From: Austropuccinia psidii
Lineage: Eukaryota > Basidiomycota > Pucciniomycetes > Pucciniales > Sphaerophragmiaceae
Direction of reading: 5' to 3'
Assembly: GCA_023105745.1 (NCBI GenBank)
Contig: JALGQZ010000009.1
Coordinates: forward strand, 14,184,564-14,248,563
Length of the DNA stretch: 64,000 bases
Positions within the stretch are counted from its first letter, which is position 1. Each line of letters starts with the position of its first letter. Positions 47,390 through 60,654 of this stretch are shown one piece after another. The notes beneath the pieces are model-generated. The model had not been told where the DNA came from and searched no databases. It saw nothing but the letters and a program-made list of their open reading frames with translations. The translations under genes were made by a program, and so were the position numbers.

Positions 47390-48890
47390 CCATGCGCAAC
47401 CTCCACACGGAGATATAAATGAAATGAAATTTTGCCTTTATTTAACACCTTTTTACTTTATTTGGTTTTTTTGAATGTTTCTCCAATGTTGAGAGTGTTG
47501 TTGGTTGAAATGAGAGTTCCAAAGTCTTTTTCGACCATGAAAAGGCCTCCATGTATGTTTTTAATGATGAATTAATGACCTATTTGTGCATATGTGTGCC
47601 ATTTTGCATGAATTTAGGACATTTGTGTGGTAATTTTTATGTTTTTCAAGGATTTTGCCATGTTTAAGTTGTGCATTAAGTGCAAAAAGAGAGAAAAGGA
47701 ATTTTTAACTAAGAACAATTATGTACCTTTTTATTGATAAATGCACAACCTCTTCACGGAGATATATGCAATTCCATGTTAATTTTGCATTTGTTTGCTT
47801 TATTTGGGGTTCTTTTAGATGTTTTTTCATGTTAATGGTATAAGATATTCCAGGTCTTATTCAATCATAAAGATTATTCTATTTACGTTTTTTGATTAGT
47901 GAATGCCCTTTTTGTGGGTATGTGTGCCATTTTGCATGAATTTGGGACGTTTGTGTTGCATTTTTTGGCAATTGGTAAGGTGTGGATCGCATGCAAAAGC
48001 AGCACAAATTCATTCTCCCAGAATCATGACACAATTATTTTCTCTTCTATCAACAAACTCACAAATAACTGATGCAGGTATATGGAATTTTGTACTAATT
48101 TTGCACATTTTGCCAATTTGGGGGTGTTTTTTCATGAGTATTTGAATGTTGAGAGTGTGGAATCTTCAAAATACAATTTCCCAAGTCTATTTTTAATAAT
48201 CATGGAGTCCCTATTTACCCTGTAATTTCCCAATGGGATACTTTGTTATTGGATATGTATGCCATTTTGGCTAAATTTGGGGCCTTTTTGCAGTAGTTTT
48301 TATGTTTTTTAATTTTTTTTCCAGTGTATAAGGCGGTCATTCAATTGGAATTAAGATAAAAAGAAATATTTCAATATTCCAAAAAAATTCTTTACCTTTT
48401 TAGAAATGAATGAATAACTTATTCATTGACCTATAGGGAATTGAGCTATAATTTTGGAGCTTTTTGTTGTATTTGCAGTGTTTTTTATATTTCTCAATGT
48501 TGATGGTGTTATATTCCTTCAATGAAAGTTTAAAAGTCTTTTTTTTAATCATAATTCAGACAATATATACCCTTCAGTTAAGGGATGAACAACCACTTTA
48601 TGCAAGGATTGGAGACCTTTTTAGAATATTGTTTGGTTTGTTCCAGATTTTAACATGTGAATTCAATAAAAAACAAGTTAGTATTCCATTGTTTTGCATA
48701 AGAAAGTAGCTTTGTACCCATTTATTGATCAACTAACAGCTTATTCGTGAAGATATATGGACTTTAAAATTCATTTATCACCTTTTTGGTGTATTTAGAG
48801 TGCTTTTTTATGTTTATCAAAGGTGGAGCTAAACTGCTGATATTGATAAATAAACACCTTTTTCATGGGTCTATGTGGACCTTTACATAC
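47390..48890. repeat. Degenerate tandem array, ~335-bp unit, about five copies
   Basis: Four landmark blocks recur in the same order. CACGGAGATATA-like blocks lie near 47,405, 47,755, 48,070, 48,430 and 48,740. ATTTGG or TTTAG-GT followed by TTTTTCATGTT lies just after each. GTTGA-AGTGTT-like blocks lie near 47,490, 47,832, 48,147 and 48,498. TGTGCCATTTTGCATGAATTT blocks lie near 47,595, 47,922 and 48,265. Spacing is roughly 305-360 bp. Units are strongly diverged. No coding capacity is supported. The array starts about 650 bp upstream of the DPH7 start. Confidence 0.65.
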
Positions 48891-51299
48891 CCAATATCTA
48901 ATAAAATTTTCCTTAAATGGTGGAGTTTCTTTGTATAAATATCCAAAAATGATTTATGAGACTACAAAATATGATTTGTAAACAAGCACTTCCTGCCTTA
49001 TTGCATCACCATAAACTATCACCATGGAAAAGAGCTACCCCCACTGCCAGGGGTAGCAGGTCCAATCCAGCTTCCAGCTTGCTTCATACTGGGCTCTAAC
49101 TTTCAATTATCATTTTATCATCTTCCAAGGGAGATTTACCAAACTCAGAAATACTTCACATAAAAGTAATTGAACTATCTAGCTCCTGAAATTACTGAAA
49201 AGTTCTTTGAAGCCAAAGCCAGTAATTTGAAAAAAATTAAATCCAGTAACCATCTATTATTTCTTTTTAGAGTTCTCAAAATCAAAATACCCTCTTTCCT
49301 CTTCGCCTATCATATTTTGCTTGTCATAATTTTTTTATGGAAAATATTTTATCAAAGCTCAATATTTTCAGCTTCAAAAACATGTGAACCAACTGATTTT
49401 TCTTTTAATAATTACTTCTAATCACTTTTCTCACTCAAAAACAGCTAAAATGTGTATGTTTTGTTATAAATTTTTCCTCAAAGCTTGATTTTTCTAGATT
49501 TATAGGAGCTAAAATAGAAATTGAAATATATAATTCCATTTTAATAATTGTGGAAAATTTCGGGAATCTCTTGCAAAAATTGGATGCAAAAGAAATAATC
49601 CCCAAAAAAACATTCACAGAATTTGTACATCTATCTTATTCCTGAACTCAATTTTGTTGCTTTGAACTTTGAGAGGAATTAATATTCTCATCTTTCCAAA
49701 ACTTAATATTTACTAACTGTCACACTGTTTTACCATGATAGAACTAATTTAAGACCTCTCATGAGTTGCAAATAAGCTCTTTCCATATCACATAACATGT
49801 AATGTACTCAAAGGTTTAGGAAACAACTAATTTATAGAAATATACTCTGAAATATTATTTACCTAATACAAAGTACATTGTCACAAAAACATTCATTATA
49901 TACCAATTTCGGGGGGAAATTCATGCTGAATGATGTTCTTCATATTTTTCTATTTTGTAAAGAAAAACAAGCCATTTTAAAATTTCATTTCTATATTAAA
50001 AACAGGTGAATAGATTACTACTACTCCAACAAAAGATCCATTCTTCATCATATCAATGTTATACTGATATATCTCAAATATTCACACAAATGATCATATT
50101 TTCTGGAATAAAATTATGTGATAATATCCACATGATACAAATATCAGGAATTGATCTTTCATACTTTGAATAGGCTTAAATATCAATTTAGGCATGCCAT
50201 TAACTAAAAGGAAATTAACTTTCAATATATAAATAGAAGAAAATGACTCAGAATCATTTTTTCAAACAAAATTATTTATTTCAAAAAATTCTGGGAATTA
50301 ATTTGCAAGGTTATTTCCTATTTCAATTTTTGTAAAAATTATACCTTAATTACCATGATGATGTTTTATGAAGTAAAATTATCATTTATAATTTATGACA
50401 AATATTAATTAAATGAAAATATTGGTTGGAAAAGATAGATTGTCTTCTATAGGGATATTGTGAGCTATTCAAAAACAAACAAAATTAGCATTCCACAATT
50501 TGAACTTACTAATATATAGCCTTAATTAACCTTAGAAAATTTGTCACAGGTTAAGGAACTCCAGATTAATTTTAAAACTATCATTTTGGTTTGAGAATAA
50601 TCTACTTAATTTGAGAACTCCCTCTTCAACTTTAAGGTTTGACTATGAAACAATAAGTAAAAATTACTAATATTTTACTTATTGTACTCTGAATGTCCTT
50701 ATAAATGAAATAAGTAAGATAAAAATAATTATAATAATAACAATTTATCATAATTATGGTGTAAAAATAACTATATTATTAAATAAATATTATAATATAA
50801 TTTATATTATAAAAGAAGAATATAATAAATAAATGTATTGATTTTTAAATAATTAATATATTTAAGAGCTCTTCATTATTGTTACCAACAAATAATAAAG
50901 GCATAAATTTTTTTTTATTAATAAAAAACAATTAATAACAATAATATTACTAATATTAAAGTTATGTATTAATATAAATAGTATTCATATTAATTAAAGA
51001 ATTATTAATAGTAATAATAGAGAGAAATTATAATAAGAGATAATAAACTACTTTTAACATTTAATATAATAATTTTGAAATTTTTTACGCCAAACAATGT
51101 AAATAGAACTTTTTAAATTGTATTTACACATAAAAATAAAAGAAATTACAAATATTCTTGATTTTTACGTGGAAATAAGATTCTTAAGATAATTATAACA
51201 AACAAAATGAACAATTCGAGTAATCATTTCAAGATTGATGATTATAATAGAGATTATCTCTAGTCTTTGATAATATAAAATATTCATATATAAAGAATA
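48891..51299. other. AT-rich DNA without recognisable genes
   Basis: Extremely AT-rich, especially 50,650-51,300 with TAATAATA-type low complexity. One GC-richer insertion at 49,026-49,051 contains a hairpin with GCTACCCC and GGGGTAGC arms. No open frame has recognisable similarity. Confidence 0.5.
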
Positions 51300-52723
51300 A
51301 AGATTTTACCTTTTGATTTAATTGTTTTATTGTGTTGATGTGTCTGAGGGGAAAATAGAGTAAAAAGAGCTCTATTTATAGTAAATTCCTCCCTTCTAGA
51401 GTCCAGTGGGCTTCTAGTACACGTGTACTGATGGTATCCACTGGAAATGATTAGTATTTTAACGTTTAGTGATGATTACGTAATGATCAAACCATGTTAT
51501 CTCACTATTACACCATTATTTAGAGTTATCACTATAGCTCTAAGTTTGATGAAGTCATAGGCTTTTCAGAAGCCTAAACGTTGTGGATTTTGTTAGTATT
51601 AATTATAATCTAATAGTATTTTCAAGTTGTATCACTTATATAACTGTTAATCTTAAAATAAAACTACAGTGAGTGATCATAAATGATGAATTTTAAGCTT
51701 AAACTTTGATCATTAATAGCTTTTGGGTTAAACACGCTGCATCTGTTCAGAGGATGAATTATGATAGCCTTGAATGTCCTTATTAAACTTTCAAGAGCAT
51801 TTAATTAAATCATCAAAAATCTATTTTTGATGATTTTCCTTGTATCTCATCTTTTCTGTTGAAATTCAATACTTAAAACTTCAAGCCTTGATTTCAGGGG
51901 GTTTTACCTTTAATATTATCATAAAAAATACATAATTCTTCACATATTAACTATTAGAATCTGAATATCCACCTTGGTTTAGGTTTGGACCAATTTCACA
52001 ACAAAGTGGTCAACAGCTCTAGTAATTTTGTTCAACAAACCCCTACAAGTTATACCTTGTCTATAGCTTGTCAAATAAAGCTCATATCTGTGTTCATAAA
52101 GTAATTAAGTGTTGACTTTATTTTTGGTTTAACTCTCTATCATGTATATTTTAAGGGATATTAGCTAAAAACCATGAATGTATGCATTGACCAAAAAATT
52201 GCATATATTCAGCGTAATTCCTTAAGTATTGACTTTAGAGAATTGTGCCGAAATGGTTTTATGTGTAGTTGCTCATGGGGAATCCAATGGTGCAATTTAT
52301 TTTACATGTTGTTTCATTGGATTCTGAGTTAAATAAGATTTCATGTCTTTTTTAGGGTATCATTATTTAGTATTCAGTGATTATTGACTTTAGAGATATG
52401 CCTTAAAGATATGTGTGTATTTTACCATGAGGAATCTTATGGTTTAATTTATTTCAAATTTTGACTCATTAGATTCTGAGTTAATTCAAAGTTTCTACCT
52501 ATTTATGGCATTTTCACTGGTTTGAAGATAATTATTAAGAGTATAATTATTATTAAGTTTTTCTTGTGACCTTTTTGGATATGTGGTCATATCTCAAAGG
52601 CTCACATTCCCTACCACCAAACAAAATTGCACCACAATCTGATATAGCTAACTAGGGAATCCTCCACTGTCCTACCTCTTCAATACACTTTGTTACTCTT
52701 TAAGCTCAATAATGATTAATTTT
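51300..52723 (-). repeat. Probable 3' non-coding end and LTR of the gypsy element
   Basis: Immediately downstream (minus strand) of the pol stop at 52,724 is a purine-rich tract, GAAGAGGTAGGACAGTGGAGG (near 52,660), which could be the polypurine tract. Non-coding DNA follows and should hold the 3' LTR. LTR ends cannot be fixed because the 5' copy lies outside the window. Confidence 0.35.
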
Positions 52724-55700
52724 CTATTCTTTAGGTTTTCTTTCATGTCTGAACATTCTTAATAGTGTATCAGCATTTGTTATATTTTTCTCAAGTAGCC
52801 ATTCATCTTCTTGAGTTGGGTTTCTATACCTTACAAGGTATTCCCTTTCTTTTTTATCTCTTGTCCTTCTTTCTTTAAGGACTTTTACAATTGTATTTTC
52901 TTCTCCCTCCTCTAAAGGGGGTATTTAAAGTGGAGGCTTATTTCTTAATGGAAATAATTCCTTGTAAATTGAGGTGTAAGGTTCTATCAGACTTACAGGG
53001 AAAGTTGAGTGTTTGTTTATTAGTTCAACTGTGAGCTTTAGTTGCACAGAATCAGCTCCATTTAGTGCTTTTAGAATAAATGGTCCTGAAAAGGAATAGT
53101 TAAATTTCTTTGGGCCTTTTATATTATTGAAATTTAGAGTTGACACTAAGGCCAAGTCTCCTATTTTGAAGTCAGGTGGTTTATGGCTTTTATCTCATCT
53201 TTATTTTGCATATTTGAATGAATCATGAATACATCTGTTTGCATGGCTTCTTGCTTTGTCAAGAATTGATTTTAAGCTACTTGCTGTTGGGTGTATATCC
53301 ACTAAGTCCTTTTGGAGGGTATCATAAGGAAGTCTTGGATTCCAGGCTTTTTCTAGCATTGCTGGTGTTTATCCAGTTGAATAATGGATTGATGTTTTAT
53401 ATTCTAGTTCAAGGGCTGGTATTAATGTACACCAATCATGGGTAAAACCATCAGAATCTTTTAATTCTAGTCCATAAGCACAGAATCTTCTGATCATGTA
53501 TTATAAGGCCTGATCATTCTTTCTGCTAGACCCTCAGTTTGGGGGTGGTCAGCTATTGAGAATGCTAATTTTGTTCCAAGCAGGTTATGGAGGTTTTTCC
53601 ATAATGCTGAAGTGAATTTTGGGTCTCTATCACTTATGATACTTTGGAATAAGCCTGTGTGGCTAATAACTTTATTTCATATAGTTATGGCTGTGTCCAT
53701 AGCTGTATCATCCTTGTGACCTGGTAAGAACATTGGAGTTTTGCTGTATCTGTCAACCAATACTAGGCATGCATTATAACTTGTGTCTCTTCCTGGAGGT
53801 AAGGCTGTTACCCAATCCATGTGAACTATTTCCCAAGGGGATTTTGGTTCTTGGATTTGGATCATCATCCCAAATTTCTTTCCTATGGCTCTGTTTTTGT
53901 TTTGGCATCTGTCACAGGTTTGGCAGTATTCTGCAACATATTTCTTCCAATTTGGCCACCAAGAGCAGGTTTTTACCCTCTCTAGTGTTCTGTCTTCTGA
54001 GAGATGTCCAGCTGCAACACTATCATGAGATTCATGCAGCATAGTGTTTATCAGAGTTCTATCTGTTAGAGCCATAAGACATGTATGTTTATTTCCATAA
54101 TACAGGATTCCATCAAGGAAATGGAATCTTCCTTTATCACATGCTTTCTTCCCTTTTTAATCTAGGTTTGATGAAAGTGATGGGTATTTACAGTCTTTCC
54201 TTAGAGGTTGGCATAAGATATGGCAGTTTATTTCCATTTTATAGCTCTCTTTAACTTGGTTAAAGAATTCTGTGCCAATATCTGTGACACATATGCCTTC
54301 TATATGGTTCTCTTCCTGTGGTACCCATGCTGGATTTTCAGGTGTATCTGCCAGAGCCCACCTGCTAAGACCATCTGCATTTTTATTAATATTACCAGAT
54401 TTATGAACTATAGTCATATTTCCTCTATATTCTTGGATGGCAATTTGCCCTCTTAGAATATGTCTGTTTGGAGCTTTAATGTTCAATAAAGATTTTACCT
54501 CATTGAAATCTGTACTTACATCAAACACTGTCCCATCCAAATAATAGTGTAATTCTTCTAAAGCACACACTAAACAGAGGCATTCCATTCGGCTTGCTGC
54601 ATAACTTGCTTCTGTTGGCTTTATTTGTCTTGAAATGAAGAAAATTGGTCCTTAAACAGGTTTTTCATTGATTATTTGTTTCTGGTGTATTGCAGCACCT
54701 AGTACTTCTCCACAAGCATCAATGTATAGCTTAAAGGGTAATTTCCAATCTGGAATTACAAGAAATGGGGAATTTGTTAAGGAATTTTTCAGTTCTTCAT
54801 ATTCCTTGACTCTTTCTTCAGTGATTTGATAGACTGTCTGTTGGTCACAGAGCTTATACAAGGATTTAGAAATTCTTGCAAAGTACTTTATATGCTGTCT
54901 GTAATAACCAAAAAATCCTAGAAATGATTGCATTTCCTTTTTGTTTTGGGGCATTGGCTTCAATAGTACTTCTGTTACTTTGCTCTTATCCATGCCCAAG
55001 CTTAGTCCAGATACATCATGTCCTAGTGCTTTCAGTTAACTGTATGCAAAATGACACTTTCTCAAGGAGATTCTAATGTTTACTTGTACTATCTTTTGCA
55101 ATACTCTTTCTAGTCTTGTTAAGTGACTATCCCAAGTTTCTGAGCAAAATATGATGTCATGAACATAGATAATCAACCATCCTTCTGACAATTCTTCAGG
55201 AAATATGGTATTCATCATTCTTTGATAATGGGAAGGTGCATTTTTTATACCAAATGGCATTCTTAGATGTTCAAAAATTCCACAGTAGACTATTATCCTC
55301 AGTAGCCCTTTGGAATTTTCTGGTAAAAAATCTTGATGAAAACCCTTTAGAGCATCCATGGGTGTGATGAAATTAGCCTGTGATAATTGTGTTAATGTCT
55401 CATGGATTCTGGGTATTGGATATCTGTCAGGGATAGTATAGGTGTTTAGAGCTCTAAAGTCCCCCACCATGCTTTATTTCCCATAATTACAAGCTATAAT
55501 TACAGGTATAGTGACCTCTACCTGTTCATTATTTCCTACCTTCATTAATACTCCAAGGTCCATTAATTCTTTAATGTGTACCTCTAAAGATTCTCTATCT
55601 TTTGGGTTAGCTGGGTAAGCTGGTTTTCTGAATAAGGGTGGATAAGGCTTTTCCACAGTAAGGATTATGTCTATCTCATGTCCAATTATGGAACCTAGTG

Positions 55701-55979
55701 GTTCTTTGTCAGTTGCAAAGGCATTTTTGTATTTAAATAAGAGGTAAATAAATTTTTCTTTCATTTTTTCTGTTAATTCTTCATTGAATTCTGCCTCTTT
55801 AAGTTGTTCAGTTATGAAAAAATACTTTTCTGGGTCTTTTTCTTCATTATTAATAACTGTAATTTGTTTTTTGTTATTTAAGAAGGCAAATTTTTGTCTT
55901 TTCTTGTCTCCTATGGTAAAATATCTTTCTTTTTGTTTAAAGATATCTATGCCATAAATTGACAAGTAGTCAATTTCAA
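52724..55979 (-). pseudogene. Ty3/gypsy pol (RT-RNase H-integrase-chromodomain), interrupted by element B
   Basis: The reading proceeds from 55,979 downwards. A post-protease linker (YGIDIFKQKERYFTIGD) and PPLFRKPAYPANP lead into RT. RT contains GDFRALNTYTIPDRYPIPRI and LRMPFGIKNAPSHYQRMM. The active site reads YVHD, where YxDD is expected. RT thumb/RNase H follow ([48 protein letters not shown]). Integrase has the HHCC zinc motif (CDRCQNKNR), HMDWVTALPPG, SDRDPKF and AERMI, the last ones across frameshifts. The C-terminus has NFNNIKGPKKF, then a chromodomain-like REYLVRYRNPTQEDEWL after an in-frame stop. The stop is at 52,724. The 5' half of pol is cut at 55,979 by element B. It is inactive. 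Confidence 0.86.
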
Positions 55980-56026
55980 CACCAGGGAAAATCTTGCATC
56001 AATCGTAGGGGATTGACTTCACGTTG
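55980..56026 (+). repeat. Element B terminal inverted repeat
   Basis: CACCAGGGAAAATCTTGC followed by ATTGACTTCACGTTG. It matches the reverse complement of element A's right end, and the next 130 bp match too (including CACCGCGGT and GTCACTTTATAGTCACTGG). Confidence 0.85.
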
Positions 56027-56249
56027 CACCGCGGTCAGTATAAAATCTTGCTTCAGTCGCGTTAGTGTCACTTTATAGTCACTGGATTTAGTGGGTCACG
56101 TCACGTCAGCGTCAAGACAACGTCAATCGTCACATGTGTCACATGAGAATGTCACTCAAAGCCCAAACCCATTTCAACACGATTTTCAATGTTTGGGTAA
56201 TTTCACCTCATTGGCTTGCACATCCCCACCTGATCCGCCCCAACGCTTC

Positions 56250-57395
56250 GCATGCTTATGCGCCCGCACCGCCCTCCAGATGAGACTCCGACACTGCCCC
56301 CCATCTCCGTCCTCACCACTCCTTACACTTTCACACCCCTGCCCTTACCATCTTTATGCTCACATGGTGCACTCCCGACAGCACTTATCCTTACGCTCGC
56401 GGATTGCCCTCCCGACATGCTCCCAACACCACTTATCCTTACGCTTGTGTAGTGCCCTCCCAACATGCTCCCGACACCACTTATCCTTACGCTTGTGTAG
56501 TGCCCTCCCAACATCCTCCCAACACTGCTTACCATACTTACGCTCGCGGAGTGCACTCCCAACACCACTTATCCTTACGCTTGTGTAGTGCCCTCCCAAC
56601 ACTGCTTACCATCCTTACGCTTGCAGCGTGCCCTCCCGACACCACTTATCCTTACGCTCGCGGAGTGCACTCCTGACATGCTCCCGACACCACTTATCCT
56701 TACGCTCGCGGAGTGCCCTCCCAACATGCTCCGGACACCACTTATCCTTACGCTTGTGTAGTGCCCTCCCGACACCACTTATCCTTATGCTCGTGGAGTG
56801 CCTCCCAAAATGCTCTCAACACGACTTATCCTCACGCTTGTGTAGTGCCCTCCTGACATGCTTCCGACACCACTCATCGTTACTCTCGCGGAGTGCCTCC
56901 CAACACGACTTATCCTTACACTTGTGTAGTGCCCTCCCAACATGCTCCCAAGACCACTAATCCTTACGCTCGTGCAGTGCCTCCCAACATGCTCCCGACA
57001 TGACTTATCCTTACGCTCGTGGAGTGCACTCCCGACATGCTCCCGACACCACTTCTCCTTATGCTTGCGGAGTGCCCTCCCAACATGCTCCTGACACCAC
57101 TTATCCTTACGCTTGTGTAGTGCCCTCCCAACATGCTCCCAACACCACTTATCCTTACGCTCACAGAGTGCCTCCCAACATGCTCTTGACACGACTTATC
57201 CTTACGCTTGTGTAGTGCCCTCCTGACAGGCTCCCAACACCACTCATCCTTACGCTCGCGGAGTGCCTCCCAACATGCTCCGGACACCACTTATCCTTAC
57301 GCTTGTGTAGTGCCCTCCCGACACCACTTATCCTTACGCTCGCTGAGTGCCTCCCAACATGCTCCTGACATGACTTATCCTTATGCTTCCGTACT
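56250..57395. repeat. Minisatellite, 48-bp unit with 36-37-bp variants (element B)
   Basis: About two dozen units of type ACTTATCCTTACGCTTGTGT + AGTGCCCTCCCAACATGCTC + CCGACACC (48 bp). Shorter variants lack the ~11-bp ACATGCTCCCA part. Units alternate between CTTGTGTAG and CTCGCGGAG versions. CpG is retained in many units. Long ORFs on both strands across the array (up to 165 codons) simply read the repeat. Confidence 0.92.
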
Positions 57396-57406
57396 ACATC
57401 CATAGT

Positions 57407-57428
57407 GTACGGTGGCTTGTTGGAGTAC
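57407..57428. repeat. 22-bp palindrome, degenerate copy (element B)
   Basis: GTACGGTGGCTTG...GGAGTAC, 22 bp, directly after the minisatellite. It is equivalent to 42,323-42,344 in element A. Confidence 0.5.
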
Positions 57429-57847
57429 ACGATGAACGCAATCTCTGAAATATGCTGAGTGGCCTTCTCTGCCAACAGGACCTAAGGGGAAATTGGTCAG
57501 TATATTCACAATGTTGTGGTTAGGGTTTAAATCATGAGACTCACAAATTAAAACCTAATAAGTGGACTATTTAAGACAAGAATTGTGTCTCCTGTTTCCC
57601 CGACAAAACCATTTTATTTCATATCATTCAAATGGAACACTTTGCTTAGGCCTTACCTCATGAGCGTTGAATAGTTCAAAAGTTGACTTTAGTAGGTTTC
57701 TCACTAGTAAAATTTATTCAATGTCTCACAGGGAAGTGATTTCATTTGCATGATATGAAATAATTTGCAAAACATCGCCTCCTTCAATTTCCCGACAAAT
57801 CGCATTTTACAAATGCAATTATTTTACTTGCACCTTTTTTCTTCAAT

Positions 57848-60275
57848 TTGAATCTTTTTATTCAAAAATTTTCAAACAAGTTATCAATCAACTCGTCACC
57901 ATCTATTTGCTTAATAAACTACCTCCGCTATGGTCAAACCCTGGGAAATTCAACTGAATTCAATGAACGACCAACTTCAGCCCCAGAGAGTGGAAGTGAA
58001 ATCTTTGATATCGCCAGTAGTCGTGAATTAGGCATTGAAGTAGAGAGCCAGTCACATGAAGATAATCAAGATCCACCAGTTCTTCCAGAATGTGAGTATG
58101 CATCCATCTTGAATATTTCTAATCTCCCAAAACCTGATATTGTGTCATAGCCTTTCTTTCAGGTCAGCCTCCAAGCTCACAGAAACCAATTTTTAAAAGT
58201 TATGAGAAGGAAAAGACTGTTGAACCTTGTGCACCAACAGAAGATGATGGGCAAGATGATGTAATTTTCAGTGGGGAGGTGGAAATTATATCCAAGGAAC
58301 AATTTGTCTCCAACATTGCTCAAACAATCCCAAGGCTTGAAAAAATTCAAAATGATAGTAAAATTCGTGATTATGTGCGTCAAAAGATTGCTGAAGCCAT
58401 GAGCCTGCTCAAAATGGATTTGAACCATAAGTCCATTACTAATTCCAAACAAAATTGATAAAAATAGCTTCTTACAATATATGGGCAGGTGTGGAGGTGG
58501 GATAATCTCTACCTGAAGGATCTCGAGTCGTAATTGGATTTCCAGGAAAAGGATTAGGAAAAAGACCAAATATACATGCAACCAAAAAAACAAACAAAAA
58601 ACGCCGTACCTTTGAAGCCGCAAAGGATTCTTGGGATCAAGGTGATGAAATGATCAATGTTGAAGGGGACCATATTGATAATCAACCTCCGCATACTGAC
58701 CCCCCCATACTCAATGAAACAATCCATGATGAAGCTCCACATACTGAAAGCCCCCCGATACCCAATGAAACAATCCATGATGAAACCCCTCCCGCCTCTC
58801 CTCGGAATATTCAAGCCTTTCTAGAAAGGGAAACAATTAAACATGATACAATGGGACGAGATATGACTGATATAATTCCTGACCCTGAGCCCGAAGTGTC
58901 ATTGTCTGCTAATTTTCAAGGAATATTTTTATCCCGCATGGAAGAGTTTGCAGGCATTTTGAATTATCATTCCAATATTACTTAACAATCATGGAAAAGA
59001 GGGTTTGATAATATCAATAGTATTTACAAAAATGGATGGGACAATTTACCAACAAAAGATGCTCATACATTCCTGCCTGTTGGTAAAAAGGTGATCAGTA
59101 ACCAAGAGCTTAAAATGTTGGCCTGGCTGGAGGACCTTGAGATGGAAGGTGAGTTTTATATTTATGCATGATACATGATTATTGACTGTTGACTGGTGAT
59201 ATAAATTGCAATATACAGGGTTAGATTTTTTTGAGCCAACCAAAACAGAAGCGTTTTTTGATCACAACATTTCGAATCTCAAATTGATGAAGGAATCAGC
59301 TAAACCTCCAGAGAATCTCCCAAGATCTGAACACTCCTTCTTCAAAATTTTTCAGAGCCTTCTTTACCCCACCAATCCAGTTAAACATATTTGGGCAAAT
59401 GTTATGTTTGAATCCATTAGTTTAGTCTCATACAATGTGGTTGCACCCAAACCATATATTGCACCAACATCAAATTGGACCGATCCTCTTGGACTCAAAC
59501 AGGGAGCAGTTGAATACCTTGCCTCCTGCTTGAGTAAATCAAAGCAACGTGCAACCCAACTCAGCATTGAAGGTGGTGGGGCTGACAATGAGATATCCAC
59601 AAAGCCGCACAAGAACCTGGAGGATCTAATGGATACAGTTATCCATTTGATGATTGCATACAATATGGTACGTGCACATACGAAGGTCGAAGTTAATGGC
59701 ATCAAAGGCAAACTCACGAACTCAAAAAAAATGAGGCCATCAAAGATCTTTTGACGTGTCACAAGAATCTTGCAATAAATTGAATTTGCTATGGTATATT
59801 AGCAGCATTCTGTGCGGCGGGGATTTGTGGTTTGATGGTATGCTCAGATGACTGGAGAACAAGCTCAGTTAAAGGGGCTTTATCACTAATTGACATTTCC
59901 GAAAAACTTTCAGAGGGTAAAAATCTAGTGGAGCCGGTGTGGCTACATACTAATAAGTATATATGTAATTTACTGAATAAAAGTTTCTTCTCATCAGAGT
60001 CTTTTAACCCCACTGTACCTCTTAGATTTGAATTTGCATGATGCTTAGTATTATACTTTGGTGATGCCTGGGTGGCAAAGGGAGGTCTTGGTTGAAGTGA
60101 TGAGGTCACCTTGACTGTACCCAGGTCAGCTAAGTTCACAACCAGGATTGACCCATTTTAGATTAGCTTTGTACTAGATAGATTGTAATTGAATTTTGCA
60201 AAGTTATTTATGAATTTAATAATCATGACTTCCTATCCTACTACTGCCCGGAGGCCACAGTATGAATCCCAATAG
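57848..60275 (+). pseudogene. Unidentified multi-exon element gene, B copy
   Basis: Collinear with 41,719-39,442 (-) of element A. Exon 1 includes QTLGNSTEFNERPTSAPESG. Intron 1 is 58,093-58,162 (GTGAGT...TTTCAG, 70 bp). Then come EKTVEPCAPTEDDGQDDVIF, an acidic Pro-rich part (NETIHDEAPHTESPPIPNET is a short internal repeat) and DIIPDPEPEVSLSANFQGIF. A stop follows FNNIT-like text at 58,984. Intron 2 is 59,149-59,218 (GTGAGT...TACAG). The last exon has GLDFFEPTKTEAFFDHN, SIEGGGADNEISTKPHKN, a one-base shift near 59,735, and ICGLMVCSDDWR, ending at TAG 60,273. The two copies define a protein of roughly 650-700 residues. It has no known domain to me. Conservation of exon borders indicates a real element gene. 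Confidence 0.65.
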
Positions 60276-60280
60276 TAATT

Positions 60281-60302
60281 GTACAGCGGCATGCCTCCGT
60301 AC
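60281..60302. repeat. 22-bp palindrome (element B)
   Basis: GTACAGCGGCATGCCTCCGT followed by AC. It differs from the perfect palindrome at 37,534 at three positions and lies 5 bp beyond the stop codon of the preceding gene. Confidence 0.7.
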
Positions 60303-60328
60303 ATCATTGAAAAGACTCGGACAAGACA

Positions 60329-60378
60329 CACCGGGGCGAATCTCGTGTCAATCATCGGCGATTGACTTCACGTCAAGC
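60329..60378 (+). repeat. Element C left terminal inverted repeat
   Basis: CACCGGGGCGAATCTCGTG then TCAATCATCGGCGATTGACT. It is homologous to 23,267-23,313. The following 60 bp contain at least six ACGTCAAGC/GTCGAGC-type repeats. Confidence 0.85.
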
Positions 60379-60654
60379 AAACGTCAAGCAGGATAAAAGT
60401 CGAGCTCACGTCAAGCGAAAATCAAGCGAACGTCGAGCACACGTCACACTCTGGTCTTACACCAAATCCTGTGACATCCAATAATGTTGGTTCCCCTGTG
60501 CCTTCAACTCAGATTCCTCACCACCTGATCATCCCACAACCGTCCGATGATTGGTAAAAATTACACCAGACCCGCCTGTTTGCACACACACACATCAAAG
60601 ATGTCCTTCAGCCAGTCTTGATGTAGGCGGGGGGTTTGAGTTCACCAGGTCATC

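Larger units (their letters stand above)
55980..60328. mobile_element. Element B: second A-family element, inverted, interrupted by C
   Basis: Starts CACCAGGGAAAATCTTGC inside the gypsy pol. Its first ~4.3 kb are the reverse complement of element A from 43,258 back to about 39,380: the same subterminal region, the 48-bp minisatellite, the palindrome, the unidentified gene and a second palindrome. Homology continues some 26 bp beyond that palindrome, to ACAAGAC at about 60,326, then stops where C begins. The remainder of B must lie beyond C, outside the window. Confidence 0.85.

Noticed and set aside
50600..51300. Mitochondrial insertion, suggested by extreme AT content
   Set aside because: No mitochondrial gene or tRNA is visible; low-complexity AT-rich nuclear DNA explains it.
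56250..57395. Possible CRISPR-like array
   Set aside because: Units are contiguous and vary gradually, with no unique spacers; the context is eukaryotic. It is a minisatellite.
56091..57475. Long overlapping ORFs (up to 165 codons) on both strands
   Set aside because: They read through the 48-bp minisatellite in several frames at once. Their products are repeats of the same short peptides, not a gene.
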